DNA of 64,000 nucleotides from Aphis gossypii (GCF_020184175.1 NC_065531.1:80570604-80634603), one strand, 5' to 3'; shown: positions 27,201-37,965, counted from the first letter of the stretch. Made by a program: numbers and translations. The notes: a model not told the origin generated them from the letters alone.

Positions 27201-30200
27201 TACATCACATTAGTTTTTTATTCATTAAAGATTTTATTTTGAAAATGACCAAAATGATAGTTAAAATTGTAGAAAATTACATCAATAAACTATCACTTAT
27301 GATTAAATTATATTGAAATATTTTTAAAGCAACTGCTTCTTCTACTTAAAGATTTTGAATGTAATTATAGAATTTGATTTTAGGTCTGTATCTGCTTATC
27401 TTCGGGCACTGGCATTGAGCCCAAATAATGCTGTTGTTCATGGAAATTTGGCTTGTGTTTATTATGAACAAGGGTGAGTATAAAATAAAAATTTGTTCAT
27501 TTCTCAAAAATATAACATTCTTAATTTTTTTTTTTATTATTGTTTAGACTTATTGATTTAGCTATTGATACATATCGACGTGCTATAGAGCTGCAACCCA
27601 ACTTTCCTGATGCCTATTGCAATTTGGCTAATGCTTTAAAAGAAAAAGGACAGGTATGTTACAAATTGTTTTCTAAATTTTACTCTGGCTTGATTAATAT
27701 GTTATTTATTATAGGTCGTTGATGCTGAAGAATGCTACAATACAGCTTTGAAGCTATGTCCAACACACGCAGATTCTCTGAACAATTTGGCCAATATAAA
27801 ACGAGAACAAGGTTACATAGAAGAGGCGACTCGATTGTATTTGAAAGCTCTGGAAGTTTTTCCCGAGTTCGCTGCTGCTCATTCCAATTTGGCGTCTGTT
27901 CTTCAACAACAAGGCAAATTAACCGAAGCCTTAAACCATTACCAAGAAGCCATTCGTATTCAGCCTACATTCGCAGATGCCTACTCAAACATGGGAAACA
28001 CTCTCAAAGAAATGCAAGATATACAGAATGCTCTACAATGTTATTCAAGAGCTATACAGATAAACCCTGCTTTTGCTGATGCTCACAGTAATTTGGCTTC
28101 TATTCATAAGGATTCTGGAAATATTCCAGAAGCTATTGCCTCCTATAGAACTGCTTTGAGGTTAAAACCAGACTTTCCTGATGCTTATTGTAATCTTGCT
28201 CATTGCTTACAAATTGTATGTGACTGGACTGATTATGAATCTCGTATGAAGAAATTGGTTAGCATTGTTGCTGAACAATTAGAGAAAAACCGTCTGCCAT
28301 CTGTCCATCCTCATCATTCTATGCTGTACCCATTATCTCATAACTTTCGTAAGGCGATTGCTGGACGACATGCGGCTTTGTGTTTGGAAAAAATTCAAGT
28401 TTTGCACAAACCTCCATACAATTATACCAAAGAATTAGCTCCTGGCAATCGCTTACGTATTGGATATGTGTCATCAGATTTTGGAAATCACCCTACTTCA
28501 CATTTAATGCAATCCATACCAGGTCTTCACAACAAAGATAAAGTCGAAATATTCTGTTATGCTCTATCAACAGATGATACTACTACGTTCAGATCAAAAA
28601 TCGCTAGAGAAGCAGAGCATTTTATTGATTTATCAAACGTAAGAACTAAAATCATCTGAACTACATTTATATTTTGTAAACTTTAAATAGTATTCTATGA
28701 TTTTTATGTTAACCATATTTTTCTATTATAGATACCTTGTAATGGAAAAGCTGCTGATAAGATAAATAGTGATGGTATTCACATTTTAGTGAATATGAAT
28801 GGATATACAAAAGGTGCAAGAAATGAAATATTTGCGCTGCGTCCTGCTCCAATTCAAGTAAATTGATTTTTATTATTTATTATTAAGGTTAAACAAATTA
28901 AATTGTATGGGATGATAAAACTTATGAATTATAAAATTGTACAAGATGGGGACATATTCTGTAATTACTATATTAAATTAATTTTTAGGTTATGTGGCTT
29001 GGTTATCCAGGCACAAGTGGAGCTCCCTTTATGGACTACTTGATTACTGATATGGTTACATCACCTATTGAACTTGCATCTCAGTACAGTGAAAAATTGG
29101 CGTATATGCCACATACATATTTTGTTGGTGATCACAAACAAATGTTCCCTCACTTGAGTGAGCGAATTATTTTATGTGATAAAGTTACTTGTAGAAAAGA
29201 CATGGCTGACAATGTGGCAGTTATAAATGCTGCAGATTTATCACCAATTATTGAAAATACTAATGTAACAGAAATAAAACAAGTAATCATGTCTGAAATC
29301 ACTGATTCAAAATTGACTAGACCTGTTGAGGTTAATTTTAAAATAGCTGAGTTGCCAACTACTACACCTATTGAGGTAATTTAAATTTACAAAACAAACT
29401 GTGAAATGTTTTATTTAAACATAATATTTGTTTCATTATTAGACTATGATTGCTTCTGGACAAGCTCAAACTTCAGTAAATGGAGTTGTATTACAAAATG
29501 GATTAGCAACTAACTGTGGCAATAATAAAGCAGCCACTGGAGAAGAAGTGCCACAAAATATTGTTATAACTACACGCCAGCAGTATTGTTTGCCCGAAGA
29601 CGCCGTGGTCTATTGCAATTTTAATCAGTTGTACAAAATAGATCCAAACACTCTACTTATGTGGGTTAATGTAAGGAGAACATTTACTTATTTTTATTTT
29701 GTACTCTTTGTTTTGTATTTTAACATTTTTTGTGTTTAGATTTTAAAAGCTGTACCCAATTCTGTATTATGGTTGCTCCGTTTCCCAGCAGTTGGTGAAA
29801 CCCATATTCAAAGCACAGCCGCCAGTCTGGGCATTGAACCTGGCCGTATATTGTTTAGTAATGTAGCTGCAAAAGAAGAACATGTGCGCAGGGGACAATT
29901 AGCTGATGTATGCTTAGACACTCCTCTCTGTAATGGTCACACTACCAGTATGGACGTTCTATGGACAGGCACGCCTGTTGTTACCTTGCCAGGTATTATA
30001 AATCATAATTTATAGTTTTATTGATACATTTTTAATAATTTTAAATGTATAGGAGAGACATTAGCATCTAGAGTAGCTGCATCACAATTGGCAACTCTTG
30101 GATGTCCTGAACTCATTGCACGAACTAGAGAGGAATATCAAGATATTGCTATCAGATTAGGAACTGATAAGGAATAGTGAGTGTTATTTCATTAATATTA

Positions 30201-30431
30201 TTTCGATAAATATTATATATTTGTATTAATATTTTTATGATTATTTTAATAATAATTATCTTTTTCAGTCTGAAAACTATGAGAGCAGAAGTCTGGCGAG
30301 CACGGTCCGAAAGTCCATTGTTTAATTGTTCAATATACACAAATGGCCTGGAAAGGCTGTATAGAGCAATGTGGGATAAGCATCACAAAGGGGAAAAGCC
30401 TGATCATATACTTTCTCTAGAAAATTATTAA
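10398..30431 (+). CDS. OGT (sxc): UDP-GlcNAc:protein O-GlcNAc transferase (complete, 14 coding exons)
   Basis: Exons: 10398-10470, 12586-12736, 12794-13037, 13109-13177, 16512-16708, 27384-27473, 27548-27653, 27715-28638, 28732-28857, 28989-29375, 29443-29670, 29740-29992, 30053-30176, 30269-30431. All introns are GT/AG, all phases agree, and the total is 3135 nt (1044 aa), close to human OGT (1046). About 12 TPR repeats fill residues 25-465 (ELAHREYQSGDYESSERHC, NPLLAEAYSNLGNVFKERG and so on); the GT41 catalytic domain follows. Key motifs are intact: PHHSMLYP (catalytic-type His near 510), SDFGNHPTSH, NMNGYTKGARNE, NFNQLYKID, EEHVRRGQ and CNGHTTSMDVLW. The enzyme adds O-GlcNAc to Ser/Thr of nuclear and cytosolic proteins; the Drosophila orthologue sxc is a Polycomb-group gene. 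Exon 1 (MQSQTHHQLPG...) is lineage-specific; its start is fixed by an upstream in-frame stop at 10308. Intron 5 is 10.7 kb and carries a second promoter-like island. Confidence 0.97.
13178..16511. other. OGT intron 4 (3.3 kb)
   Basis: AT-rich intron. Patches of higher CG (about 13640-13685, 15540-15740, 15965-16030, 16150-16170) look like fragments of old inserted repeats, but I could not pair their ends. No exon was seen. Confidence 0.5.
16709..19380. other. OGT intron 5, first part
   Basis: AT-rich intron with no supported exon. A short frame starting ATGGCGCTGG at about 18686 ends at a possible GTGAAT donor, but its phase does not fit OGT exon 6, so it is not called. Confidence 0.5.
20070..20212 (+). 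CDS. Candidate alternative first exon of OGT (short isoform)
   Basis: ATG at 20070 (context cgcgcgATGG) is the first in-frame ATG after a TAG at 20052. It opens 47 codons plus two bases (AG) before GT at 20213. The peptide begins MDYQCIVVYTIITILPPDEQ (hydrophobic stretch near residues 5-15) and ends VVKRWIK plus a split Arg codon. OGT exon 5 also ends in phase 2 with AG, so splicing from here to exon 6 (27384) keeps the OGT frame and gives an 847-aa protein lacking the first TPRs but with the whole catalytic domain. Mammalian OGT has a mitochondrial isoform with its own N-terminus from an intronic start; this would be a parallel case. The donor GTACGC is not the strongest consensus. The alternatives are a separate nested gene or a chance open frame in CpG-rich DNA. 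Confidence 0.4.
21191..21222. repeat. (AC)n microsatellite
   Basis: Sixteen uninterrupted AC units in the edge of the intronic CpG-rich island. Confidence 0.95.
21661..27383. other. OGT intron 5, last part
   Basis: AT-rich intron. A patch at about 25690-26110 is richer in CG (cgacgtttcg, gtcgtcgtcttc) but has no start codon with a useful frame or donor. CA-rich imperfect repeats lie at about 26980-27035. No exon was seen before exon 6 at 27384. Confidence 0.5.
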
Positions 30432-30539
30432 ACATATTGTAAGTATAATTTAAGATTTGTATTCAAATGATTTAATAGTTATTACCTTCTTGGAGTTATT
30501 ATTTTTAAATCGAATAGGTTGATTAGTAAACTCATAAAT

Positions 30540-30713
30540 GATGCGAGAAGTTAATATCATAAGCTAATGATTGGAATGTTATTATTATGGAATTGATTTA
30601 TCAAATAAGTGTATTAATAGAAATATTTAATTATAATTTTTTAATAATATTATGTATTTATCAAATTATTGAAAATATCAATGATTAAAATACAATATTG
30701 ATGCGAGAAGTGG
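30540..30713 (+). repeat. Two outlying copies of the GATGCGAGAAG motif in the OGT 3' UTR region
   Basis: GATGCGAGAAG occurs at 30540-30550 and GATGCGAGAAGTGG at 30700-30713, 110-280 bases after the OGT stop and before the candidate poly(A) signal. The same 14-mer recurs in the tandem array further downstream. The second copy is preceded by the same atcaatgatta-type sequence as the array copies, so it looks like a degenerate ancestral unit. Confidence 0.7.
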
Positions 30714-30752
30714 ATTGATTCCATGTGATTTAATTTGTAACCAAATGAGAAA

Positions 30753-30758
30753 AATAAA
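30753..30758 (+). promoter_or_regulatory. Candidate poly(A) signal of OGT
   Basis: AATAAA lies 322 bases after the OGT stop codon and fits a short 3' UTR. If it is skipped, the transcript could run into the tandem array at 31085. Confidence 0.4.
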
Positions 30759-31084
30759 TATTCAATAATTATTATAATTTATACAATATTAATATGTATA
30801 GTATAGTATAAATTTCAATAGTATAGTTTCTAGAAATATATATTAAATAGATTCAATAGCACTTATAATTTTATAAAAAAAAACTCTTAAATTTGATAAT
30901 AAGTCAATTAATTATTAATTGATTGATATATGGTTTTGAAAAACACTAATTTGCTGTGTTTGTAGTACTAGTAAAATATGTTGTGTAGGTATAGTCTGTT
31001 AAGCGGTATCTTTCCTGAGACCAGTTTTTGTCAGTAATGATCAGATGTTTTCTCCACTAAAACTCAAAATTGAATGTGTTGAAT

Positions 31085-32640
31085 ATTCAATATATTAATG
31101 ATTATTAAAGAAAAAATACATTTCGATGCGAGAAGTGGAATGATTAAATAATTTTGATTAAAATAATTGTATAATGAAATGTATTGAATAGCAATTCTAA
31201 TCTATTTAAACAGATGACAGTTTATGATTAAAAACTTAAGCGATGCAAGTAGTGGAATGATAATTCAAATGAATTAAAATTAAAACTATGAATACCTGTT
31301 AGAGTAGAGAAAAACTCAAATGCCCCTTTAAGTTTCAGAAAATGAAGTATAAAATCTAAATTATTGTTTTTAGTTTAGTGTTTAGTCAATAGTTAAATAA
31401 ATAGCATGTTACTGTTAAACTTACATATTAAGTCATGAATGTTAAAGTGTCAATTAGTTTTAAATTATTAGTAATTACTAATTAAATATTAAATTGTTTT
31501 AAGTTATACATAATTTATTATAATATTCAATACATTAATGATTATTAAAAAAAAATACATTTCGATGCGAGAAGTGGAATGATTATATAATGTTGATTAA
31601 AATAATTTTATAATGAAATGTATTGAATAATATTATATAATAATAATATATTTCTGTTAAACACAACAGATGACAGTTTATGATTAAAAACTTAAACGAT
31701 GCAAGTAGTGGAATGATAATTCAAATGAATTAAAATTAAAATTATGAAATCTGTTAATTGTTTATGTTTTATAAAATTCAGAAAAAAAAATAATAAAATA
31801 TCTTAATAATAGTTTTTTTCTTAGTTTAATAATTAAATAATTACCGTTTTATACATGTTCATTAGATGATACATGTTAAAGTTTCCATTAATACTTAAGT
31901 ACTTAAGTTACAATACTTAGGTATTAAGAGAGGAATTAACTATTAGGAAAGATTTTACTGTAATTTATTATGATTCGATTCATTAATGATTATTATAAAA
32001 AAAAATACATTTCGATGCGAGAAGTGGAATGATTAAATAATTTTGATTAAAATAATTGTATAATGAAATGTATTGAATAGCAATTCTAGTCTATTTAAAC
32101 AGATGACAGTTTATGATTAAAAACTTAAGCGATGCAAGTAGTGGAATGATAATTCAAATGAATTAAAATTAAAATTATGAAATCTGTTAAATGTTTGTTT
32201 TATAAATTTCAGAAATAAATTAATATCTTAATTATTATTTATTTTTAGCTTGATAGTTAATTAATTTCCATGTTAGACATATATTTTAAGGTTTCCATTA
32301 ATACTTAAAAATAAGTAACAATACTTAGGTATAAAGGAAGGAATTAACTATCAGGAAAGATTATACTATAATTTATTATCACTCAATTCATTAATGATTA
32401 TTATAAGAAAAAATACATTTCGATGCGAGAAGTGGAATGATTATATAATGTTGATTAAAATAATTTTATAATGAAATGTTTTGAATAATATTATATAATA
32501 ATAATAATATATTTCTGGTATACACAACAGATGACAGTTTATGATTAAAAACTTTAGCGATGCAAGTAGTGGAATGATAATTCAAATGAATTAAAATTAA
32601 AATTATGAAATCTGTGAGTATGAGGTAAAAGTTTTATCTT
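31085..32640 (+). repeat. Four-unit tandem array with two conserved stem-forming motifs per unit
   Basis: Four units of about 410-450 bp start near 31085, 31525, 31975 and 32385. Each holds a type 1 block: AATACATTTC, GATGCGAGAAGTGG, AT-rich hairpin, GAAATGTATT (arms 31115-31124 and 31176-31185 in unit 1, a perfect 10-bp stem; unit 4 has one mismatch). About 120-135 bases later comes a type 2 block: AACAGAT, GATGCAAGTAGTGG, a small AATTC/GAATT hairpin, ATCTGTT (32098-32188 in unit 3). The 14-mers are at 31125, 31242, 31564, 31698, 32014, 32131, 32422 and 32559. Units 1 and 3 resemble each other more than units 2 and 4, so a two-unit block was probably duplicated. The spacers are less conserved than the blocks. 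No known RNA family or transposon was recognised, and no snoRNA C/D or H/ACA boxes fit clearly. Confidence 0.85.
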
Positions 32641-32783
32641 AAATTTTGGAATAAAATTAAATAACTTAATCATAATTTCTTTTATCTTATTCAATAGTTT
32701 AATAATAAATGTTTTATATATTTTAATTGTAAATACTTAAAATGAATTTTTAAAAGCCTATTAATATTAATATTTTAGGAACT

Positions 32784-32883
32784 NNNNNNNNNNNNNNNNN
32801 NNNNNNNNNNNNNNNNNNNNNNNNNNNNNNNNNNNNNNNNNNNNNNNNNNNNNNNNNNNNNNNNNNNNNNNNNNNNNNNNNNN
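32784..32883. other. Assembly gap (100 N)
   Basis: Exactly 100 N, the conventional size for a gap of unknown length. It sits about 150 bases after the tandem array, which is a likely cause of the break. Confidence 1.
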
Positions 32884-33435
32884 TTCGGTCTAGAGTTATC
32901 CGACAACGATTTATTATTATACAGTTATTATTTACGAACGCGTAATATTGTTGGTACTTAATATATATACTTAATCAACTATATTCTTTTAATTTTTAAA
33001 ATATTATTTGTCATTATTTTGAAAGTAAGTATATCGTCATAAAAATTGAATAAATTCACTAAACACCGAGTTTTATTTAAAAATAAATATTTTGTTAATT
33101 CAATCCATACTCCATAGATGGAAATTACGTATGTGCAGCATTGGAATTTTTATAGATTCACCACAATTAATAAATATATTTATACAAAGGCAGCATGCAA
33201 ATACATATTATTATTCTGGGTCGTCGAGACAACAACGAATAAAACGCTGCAGTGAGCGCATTGTCAAGCGTAAAGATTGTTATGAAAAAATATTTATAGT
33301 TAATATTGAACAATTTTATTTTAACAAAATTTAGAACAGCGATTAGTTTTTCAATTTTAACTCGACAATCATAATGTTAATTTATACAATCTTCGATATG
33401 CCGGTTGCCCGGTTACCGCGAATAATATTATATTC
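32884..33435. other. Sequence between gap and first pseudogene copy
   Basis: AT-rich, no supported gene. The open frame at 33092-33334 has no recognisable motif or good splice context. Confidence 0.4.
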
Positions 33436-34215
33436 ATGTTGGAGGTGATCGTGTACCACGTGACTTTGACGGACTAGATCCGGATGCATAATACATATCC
33501 GGTGTGCGTTTGTTTCCGGTACCCGTTGCTGGTTGAATTGGTGGTAAGCGAAAGTGGCTTTTGTTCCTACGGCAGGGTTGGTGGTGGCGAAATAGTGATG
33601 ACCAACGACAAGTCGTGTTTGTTTGCGATCAGCACCGCGGACCTTTGTCGGGCGGCTCGAGACTTTCGCGCAGGAATCAACGTGAACAGACGAAGAGTTG
33701 GTGAACAGCAAATGCGATACATCGCACAGACGCATAATCTCGAGTTCGACCGGACGTTTACCGATATCATACTGAACCCCGACCGGGTTGAGAGGTTTCG
33801 GAAACTGAAAAAGGGTAACGTCGAAAATAAAATTTTCAAATTCTCAAATTTTGCGATGTTATTGTACCTATCGTCATACAATTATAATTTTGTTACTATC
33901 GTACATTAAATAAATGTCGTGGTGTGTTTCGCGAACAGGTCTTGCAATTGTACGGTAATGGCCGTCTGAATCCCATTGGCAGCATAGAACTCTTCGTCCG
34001 TTTGACTTCGCGTGGTGATTTACTCGTTTCAACCGTGCTCCGGCGTAATATAAATCTGTTCCTGTTGAAACGTCGATGATAAATTGTTCCGAAAGAAGAC
34101 CTCATGACTCCAAGAAAATACGCAAACACAAAACTTCGTGTAAGAATAAACGACCCAAGTGCAGGCAAGGCAATCACTGTGAACCACGAGGAAGCTTAAA
34201 GAATACGGAAAAGGG
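33436..34215 (+). pseudogene. Decayed copy 1 of an unrecognised duplicated gene
   Basis: Homologous in inverted orientation to 35233-35820. The best-kept coding part is about 33595-33800 (MTNDKSCLFAISTADLC ... ILNPDRV). It is followed by an intron-like insert (GT near 33815, AG 33937-33938) and a second coding block, 33939-34079, that begins VLQLYGNGRLNPIGS and stops at TGA 34077. Between the copies, over 28 codons starting at 33610, 7 of 10 substitutions are at third positions, which supports this frame and past selection. The upstream part is in another frame relative to copy 2 (net one-base indel near 33580) and has stops, so the copy is broken. The two coding blocks also do not join in frame at the obvious donor. 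The family is unknown to me; a multicopy host gene or a mobile-element or virus-derived gene are both possible. Confidence 0.55.
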
Positions 34216-35232
34216 TAATGAATTAATAATATTATAATTAAAGCTGTGCTTAAAATGTATATAATTATTTCCATTTATAACTTAAATTGTATTGGGTATA
34301 CCTTGTTTTTTGATTTTGAAATGATTTTAAAACACTGACTAATTAAAATAGTTACTCTAGCTAGATCAAAATTATTTAAATCATTCAATAATTATTTGAC
34401 ATTTAATCAAATTTAACCTTGAGGCTGTTGAAAGCGAACCATTTTTAAGGGGTCATATTTAGGCAATATAATTCGATATCCTTCGTAAATTAAGTGTAAC
34501 TTCTGTGCGTGTTGTAATTGATCATTAGTGTGCGGCGTGAGTTCCCCGAACGCTTTATGTAATTAAAGATAGACTGCGGGCTAAGATTCTTTTAAATCAG
34601 TGTCGTACTTACACGCAGTTACTTGTCACTCAATTTTTCGATAAAAATAATGTTTACATGAAAATCCCAAAAATCGAAAGAAAAATTCACCCAGTACCAA
34701 AAGTTTGATTTTAATTTGAAAAACATATATTTTGAATTCCTTATTTTCTTTTTTGGGTTTTGTAGGAAATGAACTTTCGATTTTTTGTATTATTTGATTA
34801 CCATAGTAACAAATGAATTATATTTGTGTACATATAAGGACGGCTGTTCGCAGCGTTTTGAAACGGACTGTTCACATAATATACTTAAAAAAAAAAACAA
34901 AAGTTCATAATTTGTACATTCTTGTCTTTAAGCTTTTCATTATTTTATGTAACATAACATTTATTGGTTAAACAAAATATGATTAACGTCTTACTGATTA
35001 GCGCAAGTTTTTCGTGTCGTGAAAGTGTGTATGTTGGACGCATAGAAAAGAGATACGGTTGGACGACCGTGGTTACCCATAGGGCCAATGGCCATAGAGT
35101 ACTCTAAATTCTAATCCATGGCGGCACAAACTTTATGACGTTACCGCACAATATGCAGGACACTCTCAGTGTCGCCAACACCACATCGGTTATGTCCTGT
35201 TAATATATTATGTCGTTACTCGTTTTAGTGTT
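34216..35232. other. Spacer between the inverted pseudogene copies
   Basis: About 1 kb of mostly AT-rich DNA with no coding frame seen. It is not shared between the arms. Confidence 0.5.
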
Positions 35233-35820
35233 TCGTTTCTTTGAGCTTCGTCGAGGTCACAATGATTGCCTCGCCTTGGGACGTTTATTCTTACACGAAG
35301 TTTTGTGTTTGCATATTTTCTCGGAGTCGTAAAGTCTTCATGCGGAACAATTTATTGTCGACATTTCAACGGGAACAGATTTATACTGATTTTTTTTGCT
35401 ATCCGGAACACGGTTGAAATAGGTTACTACCAAATCACCTTGCAACCAAAATGCAGGCGAACAAATCAACCCGGTCGGGGTTCAGTATGACGTCTGGTCG
35501 AACTCGAGATGCGTTTGTGTGACGTATCGCATTTGCTGTTCAACGGACAACGACTATTCGCCTGTTCACGTTGATTCCTGCGCAAAAGTACCAAGCAGCT
35601 CGACAAAGGTCCGCGGTGCTGATCGCGAACAAGCATGACTTGCCGTTGGCCATAACTATTTGCTGTTTGGCCAACCTTGCCGTCGGAGCAAAAGCCACCT
35701 TCGCATACCACCAATTCAATCAGCCCCGGGACCCGGAAACAAACGCACACCGGACACGTATTGCGCAATTGGAGCTGGCCCGTAAACGTCATGCGATACA
35801 CGATCACTTCCCTCCAACAT
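35233..35820 (-). pseudogene. Decayed copy 2 (inverted) of the same unrecognised gene
   Basis: Read on the minus strand from 35820, it begins with the same start-like ATGTTGGAGG as copy 1. It keeps PVCVCFR-type and KSCLFAISTADLCRAA-coding sequence, then a shared 3' block whose complement reads AAATCTGTTCC and CAAACACAAAACTTCGTGTA. It is frameshifted against copy 1 near 35665 and carries a 5-base difference and a stop soon after VNRR. It lacks most of the intron-like insert of copy 1 and has a diverged junction there. It is therefore a pseudogene. The outer ends of the two copies point away from each other and their 3' ends face inward. Confidence 0.55.
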
Positions 35821-35917
35821 GAATGTATTATTTCCGATAATCGGTATATTGCATAAATGTATTTCTGAAACTGTGTCAACAAATACAAATACGAAAATAT
35901 GAAACATGTATACTGCT

Positions 35918-36086
35918 TAGGGCCGTTCTTACAATGTCCGGTTATAAGTGTCGGTTAAGACTAACCAGCAGAATTCTATCGGTTAACTCATGATAAATTC
36001 TTCCGGTTAGCGTTATCAAGCACAAACCGAACATAAGGTTAGATTATTATTATTATTATTATTTAGTTATTGTAAGAACGGCCCTA
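35918..36086. mobile_element. MITE with 18-bp perfect terminal inverted repeats
   Basis: TAGGGCCGTTCTTACAAT (35918-35935) is matched exactly by its reverse complement at 36069-36086. The element is 169 bp, non-coding, with a (TTA)n run near the right end. A TA sits at each edge, compatible with a TA target duplication, though TTA/TAA-type PIF/Harbinger insertion is an alternative. Confidence 0.8.
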
Positions 36087-37480
36087 ATTGTTTGAAAAAA
36101 ACCACAAACAATGTGTGAGAAGAAGGTGTATATTCTTTTTTTAATTGTACAGTATTTGGCTGCAAATAGTTATAAGAAACTGTTAACGGTCACCATTTTA
36201 GTTTTCTCAGAATCAAAAATCGGTCGTTAATTAATCATTAATTGTTTATTAATTTATTTATTAAATTGGTTGCTTATAATATGTATGCATGTATGTATAT
36301 AATTTACTAAACAATGTTGATAAACATTAAGCCCATAGGTAGTTGATAGCTGATAAATTCTTGGTAAAAATGTAATATTGATTACATTGTACGTCTTGCA
36401 GATGGCAGATCTGTGATAAAAATTTTTTAGGTACCTATATCTACATTAAAGGATATTTTACACAGTCACAGATTTTATTTTTCATTACCATTTTTGCTTT
36501 CGTTATATTGTATAGTTCAATGTGATATTACGGCCATAGGCTTATGAAGTTAAACTGTGTTATTTTTGCGTCTTGTAAAATTTTTTAATAATTCAATATT
36601 GTATAAGTGGATTGTTTATCAACACAATAATGGGTAAGTAAATATTAAAGTAGTTAAAAAAATTTAACTACCTATAATATAATAATATACGTATAGTTAA
36701 GTACCTATAAAAATATCTTTTATGGAATATTAAGTGAAAATGTTATTAAAACCATTGAATGCGACAAATAATATTATTATCATACTGATTTCAATGATGT
36801 GAATAATTTATTATACTAATAAGTTAGTATAAAACAACAAGCTGAACAAGAATTCCATATTTTTTTTTATAAAACTATATTTTCGTAGATAAAATTAATA
36901 TAACTATCTATTCAAAAATGAAAAAAAAAATAGGATCTGTAACGTTTATTAATTATTTTCATTTTATATTATTTGTTGAGACATTATAATTAAACGGTAA
37001 TTGGTAAAAAACAAAACCGAAAAAACAACAATGTAAAAAACGTCATAAAAAATTATTTTTATTATAATTATAAAGAAATTAGAAAGCACGCTTGTTGAAA
37101 TAAACTTCGCATTTGTATTATTTTTTGCTCTTAAGATTTATAATTAGTGATGTTAATACCTAAATTAAATAAATATAAATATTAAGTAAGTCTTAATTGT
37201 TAATACGATGTTACATGAGGCAAATTTCGAATCAAAATTAGCTCTAATTTGCCTGTCTAAAATGTCTGCGCCTCTGCTATCCTCAAACATGTGACACTCG
37301 TAGATACATGTCATGATTAAGAATAAAAATATCGTAATAACCAATCGTTAATAATACATTTGTATACGTTTTTAAAATATTAGGATTGAATTTATACCAC
37401 AAATCCCTCTTACCGACACTGTACAAAAGTTGTGTATACGTCACCGAACCGCAATTTAAAAATACAACTACAGAACAGTG
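36087..37480. other. Intergenic AT-rich DNA
   Basis: No coding exon was supported. A short patch at about 37210-37290 (gaggcaaatttcgaatc ... gcgcctctgctatcc) looks like a repeat remnant. Confidence 0.5.
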
Positions 37481-37489
37481 TGTATGTTA

Positions 37490-37965
37490 TCCGGTCGTCC
37501 ACGAATTAGGTAATTAGGTATGTGTGTGCGAGAGTTATGCGACTTACGTTAGATACCCAGACAAGAGTTTCCACCACCTGTTACAAGCAGATTTGTGTCC
37601 GATTTTGTTAAACTTATTTAAACGACGTAGCGCGTTCGTTGCAATCTTGTGACGTGTTGGGAGAAGACAGGTAAGAAATAAGTTAAACAATTTTACTCGT
37701 TTACTTTTATTTCCTTTATGATAACGTTGAATATTTTATTTTGTATTTTATTCGATTTTTATAATCGAAAAAATTGAATTACTTATCGTACAGTCGTAAG
37801 CTCACCAGACCTTCGACTTACGCTGAATATTTTCTTCTGAAAATGCTATGTGCTCTATTCGTATTTATATCAATTTTTTTGTCAATGGCATATGGTTGTG
37901 TGATATTTTATATTCTAATTTCATTCCTCTTTATTGTCGTATTGCTCAATTATGTGAATAGGTGA
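37490..37965 (+). CDS. Possible leader exon plus signal-peptide exon of an unknown gene
   Basis: A GC-richer stretch ends at gaagacag|GTAAGA (37671), a strong donor with no coding frame before it, as in an untranslated first exon. After a short gap an AG (37790-37791) precedes an exon with ATG at 37843. This reads MLCALFVFISIFLSMAYGC and stays hydrophobic until a stop at 37963; a GTGAAA donor overlaps the end. The first 18 residues could be a signal peptide or a membrane anchor. No matching downstream exon was identified, so this may be chance. I do not recognise it. Confidence 0.2.

Noticed and set aside
31115..32188. C/D-box snoRNA, miRNA hairpin or hammerhead ribozyme for the array blocks
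   Set aside because: No proper RUGAUGA/CUGA pair, no long complementary arm to the conserved 20-mer, and no CUGANGA...GAAA core.
33382..33735. Antisense frames over both pseudogene copies
   Set aside because: They look conserved only because they mirror the sense frame; the third-position excess of changes fits the sense strand.
33484..33909. 141-codon plus-strand frame taken as an intact gene
   Set aside because: Comparison with the inverted copy shows its first part is out of frame with the conserved second part, so it is a shifted remnant.
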